The notes beneath the pieces are model-generated. The model was not told the origin of the DNA. It searched no databases and saw only the letters and a list, made by a program, of their open reading frames with translations. The position numbers were made by a program, and so were the translations under genes. This document shows, one piece after another, positions 32,259 to 41,523 of a stretch of DNA of 64,000 nucleotides (its first letter is position 1; the number at the start of each line of letters is the position of its first letter). Origin of the DNA: Maricaulis sp048269565 (GTDB lineage Bacteria > Pseudomonadota > Alphaproteobacteria > Caulobacterales > Maricaulaceae); NCBI RefSeq assembly GCF_048269565.1, contig NZ_JBLXIK010000001.1:186001-250000 (forward strand). The letters are read 5' to 3'.

Positions 32259-32789
32259 TCAGGCGCCGGACTTGCTCGCGGCCAGCGGCGGCTCGATCGA
32301 AGCGGGCTTGCTGCTGGGCGGTGATGGCGGACGATTGTCCATTTTCGGTGCGTTCGGCGCGGCGGCTGCGGATGGCGCGCTCTTTTCAGCCAGCGGGTCG
32401 GTCGAGTGGCGGCAGTGGCCGTCGAAGAAGGCACCGCTTTCGACCGACAGCGCAGCGTGGACAATGTCGCCCTCGATGCGCGCGGTGGAGGCGAGCTGTA
32501 CCTGGCGGGCGCGAACGCTGCCCGATACCTTGCCGCGAATGACCACGGTCTCGGCATAGACTTCGCCGGTGACGACCGCTTCTTCGCCGATGATCAGCGA
32601 GCCGGCGCGGATATCGCCGTCGACGGTGCCGTCGAGCTGGACTTCGCCTTCGGATACGATCGATCCGGTGAGTACGAGGTCACCCGAGAGGATGGAAGGG
32701 GCTCTGGATTTCATGGCAGTCCTCTTGGTCGGCGCGCTCGATTGTGACATCGAATCGGATGGTGAGACGTCTTTGTTACCCTTGAACAT
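32259..32789 (-). CDS. Bactofilin
   Basis: A 176-residue polymer-forming cytoskeletal protein (DUF583). The beta-helical core covers about residues 30-125 with the typical repeat pattern: ILSGDLVLTGSIVSEGEVQ, GDIRAGSLIIGEEAVVTGEV, then VRGKVSGSV. N- and C-terminal tails are disordered and Pro/Ser/Ala-rich. In Caulobacter relatives bactofilins localise wall enzymes at the stalk base or poles. The start lies inside the last 14 bases of the upstream M23 peptidase gene, so the two are translationally linked. This conserved partner pair suggests the filament positions the peptidase. Confidence 0.95.
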   Translation of the reverse strand: MFKGNKDVSPSDSMSQSSAPTKRTAMKSRAPSILSGDLVLTGSIVSEGEVQLDGTVDGDIRAGSLIIGEEAVVTGEVYAETVVIRGKVSGSVRARQVQLASTARIEGDIVHAALSVESGAFFDGHCRHSTDPLAEKSAPSAAAAPNAPKMDNRPPSPPSSKPASIEPPLAASKSGA

Positions 32790-34008
32790 ATTGTCCGGCC
32801 CTCAATAGGCGGTCGGGATCTATCGCAGATCCTTCATACCAGATTTCATAATGCAAGTGCGTGGCCGTACTGCGTCCTGTGGACCCCATGCCCCCGACCT
32901 GTTGTCCACGTTCGACTGTATCGCCACGCCTCACTGCGATTTCATTCATGTGACCATAACGCGTCACGAACCCGTAGCCATGGTCGATTTCCACGGTACG
33001 ACCATAACCGTTGCGCCAGCCTGCGTAAATAACCCGGCCGGGGCCGGTCGCGACAATGGGCGCACGGCGATAGGCTGCAAAATCGATGCCGCGATGCTGT
33101 GTCGCACGACGGTTGAACGGGTCGAGCCTCACGCCAAACGGGCTGGTCCGGCGATAGGCAGCGTCGACGGGAATGCCCAGCGGGCCGGTCTCGATGAAGC
33201 GTTCCAGCTCCTCGACCTCGAGCATGCGGGCGGCCACGCGGGTGATACGGGACGAGAACTCGGCCTCCAGATCCCAGCCATCGGAGAAGAGCGGCGTATC
33301 ATTGATCGGGATATAGGGCCCGCCCTGTTCTTCGCCATCATGACCGCTGGAGACAACGTGGTCGATGTCCAGGCCGGTGAGCCGCAGGACGGCGCGAAGG
33401 TTTTCCAGCCGGGCCTCGGTGGCATCCTCGGCCTGGGCGAGAACATTGTCCTGTTCGCCCATCAGATAGGAAATCTGGTCTTCCGGCGATTCCGAGAGGG
33501 CTGCGATATTGACCAGCGGGTCACGGGCCATGCGCGGCGTCGGATCGGCCGGCGTTGCCGCCATCAGGACACGATCATCGGCGAGGGCCGGTGAGGGCGC
33601 CATTTCATTGCCACTCAATTGTTCGGCAAATTCGACCAGCTGGCTCAGGGTCTCGTGCCGCATCTGGAATTCATAGGCGGCGCGATCGAATTCTTCCATC
33701 CGCGACTCCATGAAGGAGTAGGCGGTGGCTTCGCTGGCCTGCGCTTCGGCGACCATGCGGTTGAGATTGATGCGTTCGCGCTCGATCTCGGCATCCTTCG
33801 CCGCGAGGGCCTGGCCGTGAAAGGCGACGGAGACAGTGGAGTAGCACAGCCAGCAGGCCAGTACCGCAGCGCTCAGGAGCGCGCTGATCTGCACAGCGGT
33901 CGAGATCGCGAAATAGCGGACCTGACCATCGCTGCGATGGTAGATCTGCCGGTCCGGAAACCAACGTTGAGCTGTGCCCCACACAGCGAGTTTGAGTCTT
34001 GAGAACAT
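32776..34008 (-). CDS. M23 (LytM-type) metallopeptidase, bactofilin partner
   Basis: A 410-residue single-pass membrane protein. The cytoplasmic N-terminus (1-33) is followed by a membrane helix (about 34-58), then a periplasmic coiled coil (62-120), a linker, and an M23 domain (about 285-400). The zinc ligands are complete: HRGIDF, the GHM block and HLHYEIW. It should therefore be an active peptidoglycan endopeptidase, not a degenerate activator. It overlaps the downstream bactofilin gene by 14 bases. Confidence 0.93.
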   Translation of the reverse strand: MFSRLKLAVWGTAQRWFPDRQIYHRSDGQVRYFAISTAVQISALLSAAVLACWLCYSTVSVAFHGQALAAKDAEIERERINLNRMVAEAQASEATAYSFMESRMEEFDRAAYEFQMRHETLSQLVEFAEQLSGNEMAPSPALADDRVLMAATPADPTPRMARDPLVNIAALSESPEDQISYLMGEQDNVLAQAEDATEARLENLRAVLRLTGLDIDHVVSSGHDGEEQGGPYIPINDTPLFSDGWDLEAEFSSRITRVAARMLEVEELERFIETGPLGIPVDAAYRRTSPFGVRLDPFNRRATQHRGIDFAAYRRAPIVATGPGRVIYAGWRNGYGRTVEIDHGYGFVTRYGHMNEIAVRRGDTVERGQQVGGMGSTGRSTATHLHYEIWYEGSAIDPDRLLRAGQYVQG

Positions 34009-34091
34009 GCGTTACTTTGCCCAGACTTCCGCTTGCCCCGGTGCCCAAGTTGGGCATGTGACACAAAAGATCGTCAGTTTTCAACTCTTGT

Positions 34092-34931
34092 TTATGCAAG
34101 TGGCGCGCCGGTCGCTGCCAATGGCAGGTAATATTCTTCGGGAAACTCCGCCCGGTCGCGCGCATCGGTGTTGAATGGTGGCTTGAGGCCACCTCGATAA
34201 TACTGCTGTACAAGGCCTTGATAGCGGGTTTCCGGTTCCAGGCCGGCCGCGCGACACACATGTCTGAACCAGCGCATTCCGGTGGCGACATGACCGACTT
34301 CGTCGGCATAGATAATTTCCAGGATCCCGGCACTGACCGGGTCACCGGCAGAATTCAGCCGGTCGATCATGCCCGGTGTCACATCCAGGCCGCGCGCCTC
34401 GAGCACCAGCGGCGCGATCGCCAGACGGGCCGCGAGGTCGTGGCCGGTTGCCCGCGCCGCGTCCCACAGCCCGTCATGGGCCGCCAGGTCACCATAGGCC
34501 GCGCCGAGGGCTTCCAGCCGATCCGCGACCAGTCCGAAATGGCGCGCCTCGTCATCCCCGACTGCGATCCACTCGGCGAGAAACCGGTCCCGCGCCGCGC
34601 CGCCGAGGGCGGGATCACCGCCGAAGCGCACCGCCATGTCGAAGGCGAGGTCGATGGCGTTGAATTCGATATGGGCGATGGCGTGCAGCAGGGCGATGCG
34701 GCCCTCCAGCGTTCCCAGCCGCCGGCGCGGCGTCTTGCCGGGCGCAACGCGCAGCGGCCGTTCGGGCCGGGCAGGGGCTCCGGGCAGGTCTGTCGGCCAG
34801 GGCGCCGGCCAGGCCAGTCGCGCTTCGTCGAGTGCGCGCCGCACGGCACGTGCCGCCGCCGCCTTGGCGCGCGGTTCCGCCGTCTGCAGCACCGCCAGCG
34901 ACATTTCGCGCAGGTCTGCCGCGGTGCTCAT
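34092..34931 (-). CDS. DUF455 family ferritin-like protein
   Basis: 279 residues, mostly helical. The pattern HIEFNAIDLAFD (around residue 87) with WIAVGDDEARHFGLV and later YADEVGHVATGM supplies Glu/His pairs of a ferritin-like di-iron site. This is the DUF455 family, distantly related to MiaE tRNA hydroxylases, whose role is not established. The ATG overlaps the stop of bcp (ATGA), so it is coupled to a peroxiredoxin. That supports an oxidative-stress or di-iron oxygenase role without proving it. Confidence 0.85.
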   Translation of the reverse strand: MSTAADLREMSLAVLQTAEPRAKAAAARAVRRALDEARLAWPAPWPTDLPGAPARPERPLRVAPGKTPRRRLGTLEGRIALLHAIAHIEFNAIDLAFDMAVRFGGDPALGGAARDRFLAEWIAVGDDEARHFGLVADRLEALGAAYGDLAAHDGLWDAARATGHDLAARLAIAPLVLEARGLDVTPGMIDRLNSAGDPVSAGILEIIYADEVGHVATGMRWFRHVCRAAGLEPETRYQGLVQQYYRGGLKPPFNTDARDRAEFPEEYYLPLAATGAPLA

Positions 34932-35404
34932 GCCTTCGGCAATTCCCGGACAGCGGCGAGCACCGCATCCACATGGCCCTTGACCTTCACCTTGTGCCAG
35001 ATCTGCACCAGCCGGCCGTCGGGGCCGATCAGGAAGGTCGAGCGGTCGATGCCCATATATTCGCGGCCGTAGAGTTTCTTCAGCACCCAGGAGCCATAGG
35101 CCTCGATGACAGCGCCATCCTCGTCGGAGGCGAGTTGCACAGTCAGATCATGCTTTGCCTTGAACTTGTCGTGCTTTTTGACGCTATCCTTGGAGACGCC
35201 GATGACAATCGCACCGGCCTCGGCGAAGGCAGCGCTTGCCTTGGAGAACTCGATCGCCTGTGTTGTGCAGCCCGGGGTGTCGTCCTTCGGGTAAAAATAG
35301 AGAACAATCGTCTTGCCGAGTAATTCGCCCAGATCGACTGTGCCGCCGCCATCGGTGGCCAACCGGAAATGTGGAGCCAGGTCGCCTGTCTTGAGATCGC
35401 TCAT
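34928..35404 (-). CDS. bcp: Thioredoxin-dependent peroxiredoxin (Bcp/PrxQ family)
   Basis: 158 residues. The peroxidatic cysteine is C46 in the motif DDTPGCTTQA, with the Thr/Arg environment of the AhpC/TSA fold. Typical PrxQ proteins have a resolving Cys five residues later; here that position is Ile (I51) and no other cysteine exists in the protein. It must work as a 1-Cys enzyme, needing an external thiol. It reduces hydrogen peroxide or lipid peroxides in the cytoplasm. It is the first gene of a two-gene operon with the DUF455 protein, and is divergent from the AsmA-like gene. Confidence 0.93.
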   Translation of the reverse strand: MSDLKTGDLAPHFRLATDGGGTVDLGELLGKTIVLYFYPKDDTPGCTTQAIEFSKASAAFAEAGAIVIGVSKDSVKKHDKFKAKHDLTVQLASDEDGAVIEAYGSWVLKKLYGREYMGIDRSTFLIGPDGRLVQIWHKVKVKGHVDAVLAAVRELPKA

Positions 35405-35506
35405 TTATCCTCTCCTGCCGCCTGATGGACGGTCGATTCCGCTTCGGCCCAGTGTGCGCCTCTTGCCGCTGGCGTCCAGTCGCGGCGCTGCGCGGGGCAT
35501 GGGCGG

Positions 35507-38500
35507 ATGCTGAGAACCTCCCTCCGCCTGAGCGTGATCTATGCCCTGGAGGCCGTGGCGGTCCTGCTGGCGCTGGCGATTTTCGCGGTCGGGGCGCTGC
35601 TGGTGCGGCTGTCAAACGGTCCGATCGAGCTGGATTTCCTGCGCGCCGATGCCCAGCGCATGCTGGCCCAGGCCTTTGAGGGCGAGCTGGTGGCGCTTGG
35701 GGCGCTTGAGGCGCGCTTTGATCCGGAGACCCATGCCCTGGTGATCCAGGCGCGCGATGTCACAGTCGCCGAGAGCCATGGCGAGGTGATCGCACGGGCT
35801 CCGCGGCTCGAGGCCGGTTTTGCCGTGGAGAGCCTTCTGCTCGGCCGAATCGAACCGGTCACGGTCAGCCTGTCCGGCGGTTCGATCTCGATTGTGCGCC
35901 GTGCCGACGGTGCGGTCGGGGTCGGGCTTGGCAGCGTTGACCGTGTGTCGGCAACAGCGCGCCTGCCGGCCCGGGGCGGCGATGACAGTGCGTCATTGTT
36001 TCAATTGCTGCAGCACCCGACCGGGTCTGACGGCATGCTTGGCAAGTTGCGCCATGTCGATATCGAGAACGCCTCGGTGCGCATTGTCGATGACCTGACC
36101 GGAATCGCCTGGCTGGTCGACGAGGCCAGCGTCAGGCTCGACCGGGATGACACCCGCATCCTCGCCGAACTGGCTGGCCAATTGGCGACCCCGTCCGGCT
36201 TTGCGCCGATGGAGGTGCGAATCCAGGCCGGTGCCGCGCTCAACACCCTGCTGCTGGAAGCGCGCGTGGCCGAATTGTCGCCGGCGGCGGTGGCGCCGGT
36301 GATCGGGCCGCTCTCGGTCCTGCGCGTGCTGGACGCGCCGATCAGCCTGGATCTCCTGCTCAACGCCACGCGCGAGGCGGGGATACGCGGTGCCTCGATC
36401 AATCTGGATATCGGGGCCGGGCATGTCTTGCGCAACGGCGAGACCACCGCCTTCAATTCCGGCACCATGCGCCTGAATTTCGACCCTGATGCCGGCGAAC
36501 TCACCCTGTCGGAGGCGCGCGTCGACAGCGAGGTCTTCACCGCCGAGCTGAGCGGGCGCATGTTTGAGCTTTCCGACTATGTGGGCGCCCTGCCGATGCG
36601 CTGGCGCTATCAGATGAACGCCGGGGCGGGCCGTATTGATCTCGGAGGCATTTTTGAGCGACCGCCGGTCTGGAACGCGCTGGAACTGACTGGCGCCGTT
36701 GATCTCAACGAGGCGCGCATCGAACTGGAGCAGCTCGATGTCGATCTCGGCCCGATCCAGGCGCGGCTGGCGGGCGAAACCTCGCTCTCCGAGGTTGCTG
36801 ACGGGCGCTGGCTGCCCAATCTGCGTCTGAGCGGACCGATCGAGGGCGATGTGCAGCCGGAAACGGTGCTCGCCTATTGGCCGGTCTTGCTGGCCGATTC
36901 GGCGCGGGTCTGGATCCGCGAGAGCATTCTGGGCGGGCGTTATTTCAATGCGCGGCTGGATCTCGACCTGGATGCCGAATCCGTCGCGGCCGGGGCGCTG
37001 GCTGATGACCGCCTGACGCTCGGTTTCGACTTCGAGGATGCGGTGGTGCGCTATGTGCCGGAGATGACGGTGCTCGATCATGGCAGCGGCCATGCGGTGC
37101 TGCGCGGCAATGCCTTCGAGGTCGCCATGACCAGCGGTCGGATTGGCGATATCGAGCTGTCGCGGGGCGTGGTGGACATTCCGCGTCTCAACCCGAAGGG
37201 GGCGCTGGCGCGCTTCGCCGGTGTGGCGCGGGGCAGTGCCGGTGACATCCTGGCGCTGATCGACGAGCCGCCGCTGTTCCTGACCTCGAGTTTTGGAGTC
37301 TCCTCCGACATTGTCGACGGCCGTGCGACGGTGGAGTTCGAATTCCGGCGTCCGATGCTTGATGATGTCGACCCGGACGATATTCCCTTCACGATCGACG
37401 GCACGATCGAGAATGCCTCCGCCACCGTGCCGGGAACCGGCTGGGCATTCACCGAGGGGCAGGTTGAACTGCACGCCGATCCGGCGGGGCTGACGGCCCG
37501 CAGCGATGGCGTGGTGCTCGACACGCCGATCCATTTTGTCTGGCACGAGAACTTCCAGGCTGAACCGGGCGATCTGGCGACCGCTTTCGAGCTCACCGCC
37601 GATGTCGGACCCCGAACCTTCGACCAGCTGGGCATACCGGCACGGCTCTATCTCGACGGCGCCATCCATCTGCAGGCCCGGGCGGCCGGCGCGGGCATGG
37701 GGGTCAGCGAAATCCGGGTGGATGCCGATCTGCTTGATGCCAGCCTGGACGCGCCGGGCGGGGTCTGGGCCAAGCCGGCCGGCGAACCGGGACAGGCGGG
37801 CTTCACCCTGCGTCTGGGTGAAACGGGCAGTTTTCACCTCGAGGATTTTCGCGCGCAGGCCACGGGCCTCTCGATCGCCGCGACGGCCGAGTTCTCGTCG
37901 AGCGGACGTCTGGTGCGCGCTGATATCGGGCAGTTGCAGCTGGAGGAACTGGTTGACCTGACCGGCAGTCTGACCGGTCCGCAGGAGGCCGGCGGCGCCT
38001 TTGGCGCCCGCTTCGCCGGGCGCTATCTCGACATTCGCGAATTGCGGCCCCATCTGCGCGATCTCGGCAGTGGCGGCGGCGAGATGATGCCGCTCTCGGC
38101 ATCGCTGGATGTCGGCCGGCTGATCGTGTCGGATCGCAGCCAGCTTGATGATTTCAGCCTGATCTGGCGCAGCGAGGCCGCCGGCATCCGGGCCTTTTCG
38201 ATCGCGGGCACCGCTACAGACGGTCCCTTCCAGGCCAGTTTTGGTGCCGAAGAAGACGGTGGCGCGCGCGAATTGCGGCTTGAGGCACAGTCAGCCGGGC
38301 GGCTGGCGGCACTGCTTGGCGGTGAAGGCTATGCGCGGGGCGGCCAGGTCTCGGTTCTCGGCGAAGCCCCGCCGCTGGGCACGGAAGGACCGCTGACAGC
38401 GCGGGTTGAGATACGTGACCTGACGCTGGTGCAGGTGCCGATCCTGGCCCGCATTCTTGCGGCGGGCTCCTTCGAGGGGCTTTCCGCCCTGCTCAATGGC

Positions 38501-39028
38501 GAGGGTATCGAGTTTGACGCCATTGATGCCAGCGTGATGTTCGAGGACGGCCTGCTGACGATCGGGGAGGCGAGGGCCCGCGGCAGTGCGCTCGGTGTCA
38601 CCGCGAGCGGGACGGTGGACTTCACCAATCAGCGCGCCGCGATCGATGGCAATCTGGCCCCGTCCTATGTGCTCAATTCCTTCCTGGGGGACCTGCCCGT
38701 GATCGGTGACATGCTGGTCTCCAGGCCGGGCGAGGGGATTATCGGGATTGTCTATTCCGTCGAAGGCCCGTTCGACAGCCTCACCGTGTTCGCCAATCCG
38801 CTCTCGGCATTGGCCCCGGGCTTTCTGCGCCGCATCTTCGAGGGCAGCGCCGCTGACCGTGCGGCGCGTGACCGTGCCGAGTCGCGGGACGAGCCAGCGA
38901 CGATCACTATCCCCGAAATCTTGCCCGAGGAGGTCCTGCGCGACCTGCCAGCGCCGGCCGGTGAAGCCGAACCGCCGGCGGTCACCGAAACCGACCCGGC
39001 AGCGGCAGCCCTGCCGCCGCCGGATTAA
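35507..39028 (+). CDS. Large AsmA/YhdP-like protein (DUF3971)
   Basis: 1173 residues. A single N-terminal membrane helix (around 8-32) anchors a very long, beta-rich periplasmic region with the repeated pattern of YhdP/TamB/AsmA-type proteins. These form hydrophobic grooves that carry phospholipid from inner to outer membrane. The segment around residues 540-680 fits DUF3971. The C-terminal part (GSFEGLSALLNGEGIEF..., AIDGNLAPSYVLNSFLGDLPVIGDML) matches the AsmA_2-like end found in this family. A Pro/Glu-rich tail ends the protein. Its 3' end overlaps that of tyrS by four bases. Confidence 0.85.
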   Translation: MLRTSLRLSVIYALEAVAVLLALAIFAVGALLVRLSNGPIELDFLRADAQRMLAQAFEGELVALGALEARFDPETHALVIQARDVTVAESHGEVIARAPRLEAGFAVESLLLGRIEPVTVSLSGGSISIVRRADGAVGVGLGSVDRVSATARLPARGGDDSASLFQLLQHPTGSDGMLGKLRHVDIENASVRIVDDLTGIAWLVDEASVRLDRDDTRILAELAGQLATPSGFAPMEVRIQAGAALNTLLLEARVAELSPAAVAPVIGPLSVLRVLDAPISLDLLLNATREAGIRGASINLDIGAGHVLRNGETTAFNSGTMRLNFDPDAGELTLSEARVDSEVFTAELSGRMFELSDYVGALPMRWRYQMNAGAGRIDLGGIFERPPVWNALELTGAVDLNEARIELEQLDVDLGPIQARLAGETSLSEVADGRWLPNLRLSGPIEGDVQPETVLAYWPVLLADSARVWIRESILGGRYFNARLDLDLDAESVAAGALADDRLTLGFDFEDAVVRYVPEMTVLDHGSGHAVLRGNAFEVAMTSGRIGDIELSRGVVDIPRLNPKGALARFAGVARGSAGDILALIDEPPLFLTSSFGVSSDIVDGRATVEFEFRRPMLDDVDPDDIPFTIDGTIENASATVPGTGWAFTEGQVELHADPAGLTARSDGVVLDTPIHFVWHENFQAEPGDLATAFELTADVGPRTFDQLGIPARLYLDGAIHLQARAAGAGMGVSEIRVDADLLDASLDAPGGVWAKPAGEPGQAGFTLRLGETGSFHLEDFRAQATGLSIAATAEFSSSGRLVRADIGQLQLEELVDLTGSLTGPQEAGGAFGARFAGRYLDIRELRPHLRDLGSGGGEMMPLSASLDVGRLIVSDRSQLDDFSLIWRSEAAGIRAFSIAGTATDGPFQASFGAEEDGGARELRLEAQSAGRLAALLGGEGYARGGQVSVLGEAPPLGTEGPLTARVEIRDLTLVQVPILARILAAGSFEGLSALLNGEGIEFDAIDASVMFEDGLLTIGEARARGSALGVTASGTVDFTNQRAAIDGNLAPSYVLNSFLGDLPVIGDMLVSRPGEGIIGIVYSVEGPFDSLTVFANPLSALAPGFLRRIFEGSAADRAARDRAESRDEPATITIPEILPEEVLRDLPAPAGEAEPPAVTETDPAAAALPPPD

Positions 39029-40278
39029 CCGGCGACCGGCCTGGCCAGGGCGTGACGCTTCTTGCCGATCGACAGCTTGATCGCGCCATCGAGCACCATG
39101 TCAGCGCTGGCCATCAGCATCGGATCGGTAATGGTCTCGCCATTGAGCTTGGCCGCGCCGGCCTTGATATGGCGACGCACTTCGCCGTTTGACGCCGCCA
39201 GCCCGCATTCGACGAACAACTGGACCAGGGAAATCTCGCCGCTCTCCAGGCCCGCAAACTCGATCGTCGGCAGGCCGGCACCGGCGCCGCCTTCGGCGAA
39301 GGTCTGTTTGGCGGTCTTTTCGGCTTCGCGCGCGGCCTCGGCGCCATGCAGCAGCGTCGTGGCCTCATTGGCGAGACGGACCTTGGCCGTATTGATGTCG
39401 GCGCCCTCGAGTGCTTCCAAGGCGGCGATCTCGTCCAACGGCAGATCGGTGAAGAGGCGCAGGAATTTGCCGACATCGGCGTCTTCGGTATTGCGCCAGA
39501 ACTGCCAGTATTCATAGGGGCTCAGCTGATCGGCATTGAGCCAGACGGCGCCCTCGGCGGTCTTGCCCATCTTGGCGCCCGAGGCGGTGGTGATCAGCGG
39601 CGTGGTGAAACCGAACACTTCGGCCTGGTCGACGCGGCGGCACAGCTCGACGCCATTGACGATATTGCCCCACTGGTCGCCGCCGCCCAGTTGCAGCGTG
39701 CAGCCATGGCGGCGCAACAGTTCGAGGAAATCGACCGCCTGCAGCAGCATGTAGTTGAATTCGAGGAAGGTCAGCGGCTGTTCGCGCTCCAGCCGCAGCT
39801 TGACGGAATCGAAGGTCAGCATGCGGTTGATGGTGAAATGCGGCCCGAACAGGCGCAGGAATTCGATATAGCCGTATTGCGACAGCCAATCGTCATTATC
39901 GACCACGATGGCATCGGTCGGCCCGTCGCCGATTTTCACCAGCGCATCGAAGGCGGTCAGGATCGAGGTCTTGTTGGCCTGGATCTGCTCATGGGTGAGC
40001 ATCGAGCGTGTCTTGTCCTTGCCGGACGGGTCGCCGATCTTGGTCGTGCCGCCGCCCATCAGGATGATCGGCTTGTGGCCGGCCTGTTGCATCCGCCGCA
40101 GCATCATGATCTGCACCAGGGAGCCGACATGCAGGCTCGCGCCGGTGGCGTCGAACCCGATATAGCCGGTCACAATCCCCTTCATCGCCGCCTCGTCGAG
40201 GCCGTCGAGATTGGTGGACTGGAAGTGGTAGCCGCGCTCGACCAGCGCATTGACCAGATCGGATTTGTATTCGCTCAT
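39025..40278 (-). CDS. tyrS: Tyrosyl-tRNA synthetase
   Basis: 417 residues from the ATG at 40278, which has AGGAGA upstream; the reading frame stays open further upstream, but the start is clear from MSEYKSDLVNALVERGY. It is a class I synthetase of the bacterial TyrZ/TyrS type. The HIGH-equivalent is in ASLHVGSLVQIMML, and the KMSKS-equivalent is KMGKTAEGAVWL. The tyrosine pocket includes QLGGGDQWGNI. A C-terminal S4 RNA-binding domain closes the protein. It is divergent from anmK, with 63 bases between. Confidence 0.97.
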   Translation of the reverse strand: MSEYKSDLVNALVERGYHFQSTNLDGLDEAAMKGIVTGYIGFDATGASLHVGSLVQIMMLRRMQQAGHKPIILMGGGTTKIGDPSGKDKTRSMLTHEQIQANKTSILTAFDALVKIGDGPTDAIVVDNDDWLSQYGYIEFLRLFGPHFTINRMLTFDSVKLRLEREQPLTFLEFNYMLLQAVDFLELLRRHGCTLQLGGGDQWGNIVNGVELCRRVDQAEVFGFTTPLITTASGAKMGKTAEGAVWLNADQLSPYEYWQFWRNTEDADVGKFLRLFTDLPLDEIAALEALEGADINTAKVRLANEATTLLHGAEAAREAEKTAKQTFAEGGAGAGLPTIEFAGLESGEISLVQLFVECGLAASNGEVRRHIKAGAAKLNGETITDPMLMASADMVLDGAIKLSIGKKRHALARPVAG

Positions 40279-40341
40279 GACGTCTCTCCTGCTACATGGG
40301 CTTCTAGGTCGACTAGCCACGCGAGAAAAGAGGGCCCGCGC

Positions 40342-41451
40342 ATGAAATACGTGATCGGATTGATGAGCGGCACTTCGCTGGACGGCGTCGATGCGGCGTT
40401 GATCCGGACCGATGGCGAGCGCATCGCCGAATTTGGCGCCGGCGAGACCCGCGAATACACCGCCGCCGAGCGGGCCGTGCTGCAGGCCGCGGTCGATGCG
40501 GCGCTGGCCTGGGGCTTCCAGGGGGACGCGCCGGATTTTGCTGCCGCCGAGGCCGTCCTCACGGCCAGCCATTCCGAGCTGGTCGAGGCGGTGATGGCCA
40601 AGGCCGGGCTGGCTGCCGCTCAGATCAGTCTTGTGGGATTTCACGGCCAGACCGTCCTGCACCGCGCGCCGTCGGGCCGGCGCAAGGGCCAGACCTTGCA
40701 GATCGGCGACGGGCCGGCGCTGGCCGAGCGGCTCGGCATTGATGTCGTGTTTGATTTTCGCAGCGCCGATGTCGCGGCCGGCGGGCAGGGCGCCCCGCTG
40801 GCGCCGCTCTATCATGCCGCGCTGGTCGCCCAGGGTGGCCTGGAATTGCCGCTGGCCGTGGTCAATCTTGGCGGCGTCGCCAATGTCACCTGGCTGGGTC
40901 CCGACAGCGATCCGGTCGCTTTCGACACCGGCCCGGCCAATGGTCTGATCGATGCCTGGTGCCAGCAGCGGCTCGGCACAAGCCATGATTTCAACGGTGA
41001 GCTGGCGGCGCAGGGCCGGATTGATCCGGCTGCCCTGAAGCAATTGATGAAACATCCCTTCTTCGCCAAGGCCCCGCCGAAATCGCTCGACCGCTGGGAT
41101 TTTTCCCTCGATCCGGTCCGACATCTCGGCGATGCCGATGGCGCCGCGACGCTGACAGCCTTCACGGCGCGGACAGTGGCGGCGGCGATCGACGCGCTCG
41201 GCCAGCCCGGCCGCATCCTGGCGACGGGGGGCGGCCGGCATAACCCGGTGCTGATGCGCATGATGGGCGAGGCGATGGGGGTGCAGCCGGAACCGGTCGA
41301 GGCGGTGGGCTGGCGCGGCGATCTGCTCGAGGCCGAGGCCTTTGCCTGGCTGGCGGCACGCGTCGCGGCGGGGCTGCCGACCAGCCTGCCCTCGACGACC
41401 GGCGTCGCTCGGCCCGTCAGTGGCGGCCGCCTCGCGCACCCCAAGGCCTGA
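40342..41451 (+). CDS. anmK: Anhydro-N-acetylmuramic acid kinase
   Basis: 369 residues from the ATG at 40342, preceded by GAGGG. It phosphorylates and opens 1,6-anhydroMurNAc recovered from the cell wall, giving MurNAc-6-phosphate. The phosphate-binding loop is GLMSGTSLDGVDAAL at the N-terminus. Further family blocks are GFHGQTVLH, FDTGPANGLIDAWCQ and ILATGGGRHNPVLM. The tyrS/anmK divergent arrangement is frequent in alphaproteobacteria. It ends in a hairpin shared with the convergent hydrolase gene. Confidence 0.96.
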   Translation: MKYVIGLMSGTSLDGVDAALIRTDGERIAEFGAGETREYTAAERAVLQAAVDAALAWGFQGDAPDFAAAEAVLTASHSELVEAVMAKAGLAAAQISLVGFHGQTVLHRAPSGRRKGQTLQIGDGPALAERLGIDVVFDFRSADVAAGGQGAPLAPLYHAALVAQGGLELPLAVVNLGGVANVTWLGPDSDPVAFDTGPANGLIDAWCQQRLGTSHDFNGELAAQGRIDPAALKQLMKHPFFAKAPPKSLDRWDFSLDPVRHLGDADGAATLTAFTARTVAAAIDALGQPGRILATGGGRHNPVLMRMMGEAMGVQPEPVEAVGWRGDLLEAEAFAWLAARVAAGLPTSLPSTTGVARPVSGGRLAHPKA

Positions 41452-41465
41452 TGGCCGACATGAAA

Positions 41466-41492
41466 GCGCCGCCAGCTCGAAAGCCGGCGGCG
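41466..41492. terminator. Hairpin between anmK and alpha/beta hydrolase gene
   Basis: The arms CGCCGCC (41467-41473) and GGCGGCG (41486-41492) form a stem between two convergent genes. T-rich flanks are short on both sides, so it is a modest bidirectional terminator. Confidence 0.5.
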
Positions 41493-41523
41493 TCTTCATC
41501 CCGGTCCTGCAACAGCAGACGCG

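Noticed and set aside
35993..38053. 686-codon antisense frame in the AsmA-like gene
   Set aside because: The plus-strand gene has a membrane anchor and family pattern; the antisense product has none.
40342..40401. Extending anmK upstream through the open frame to 39346
   Set aside because: The extension is antisense to tyrS; the true start is marked by the Shine-Dalgarno and the MKYVIGLMSG motif.
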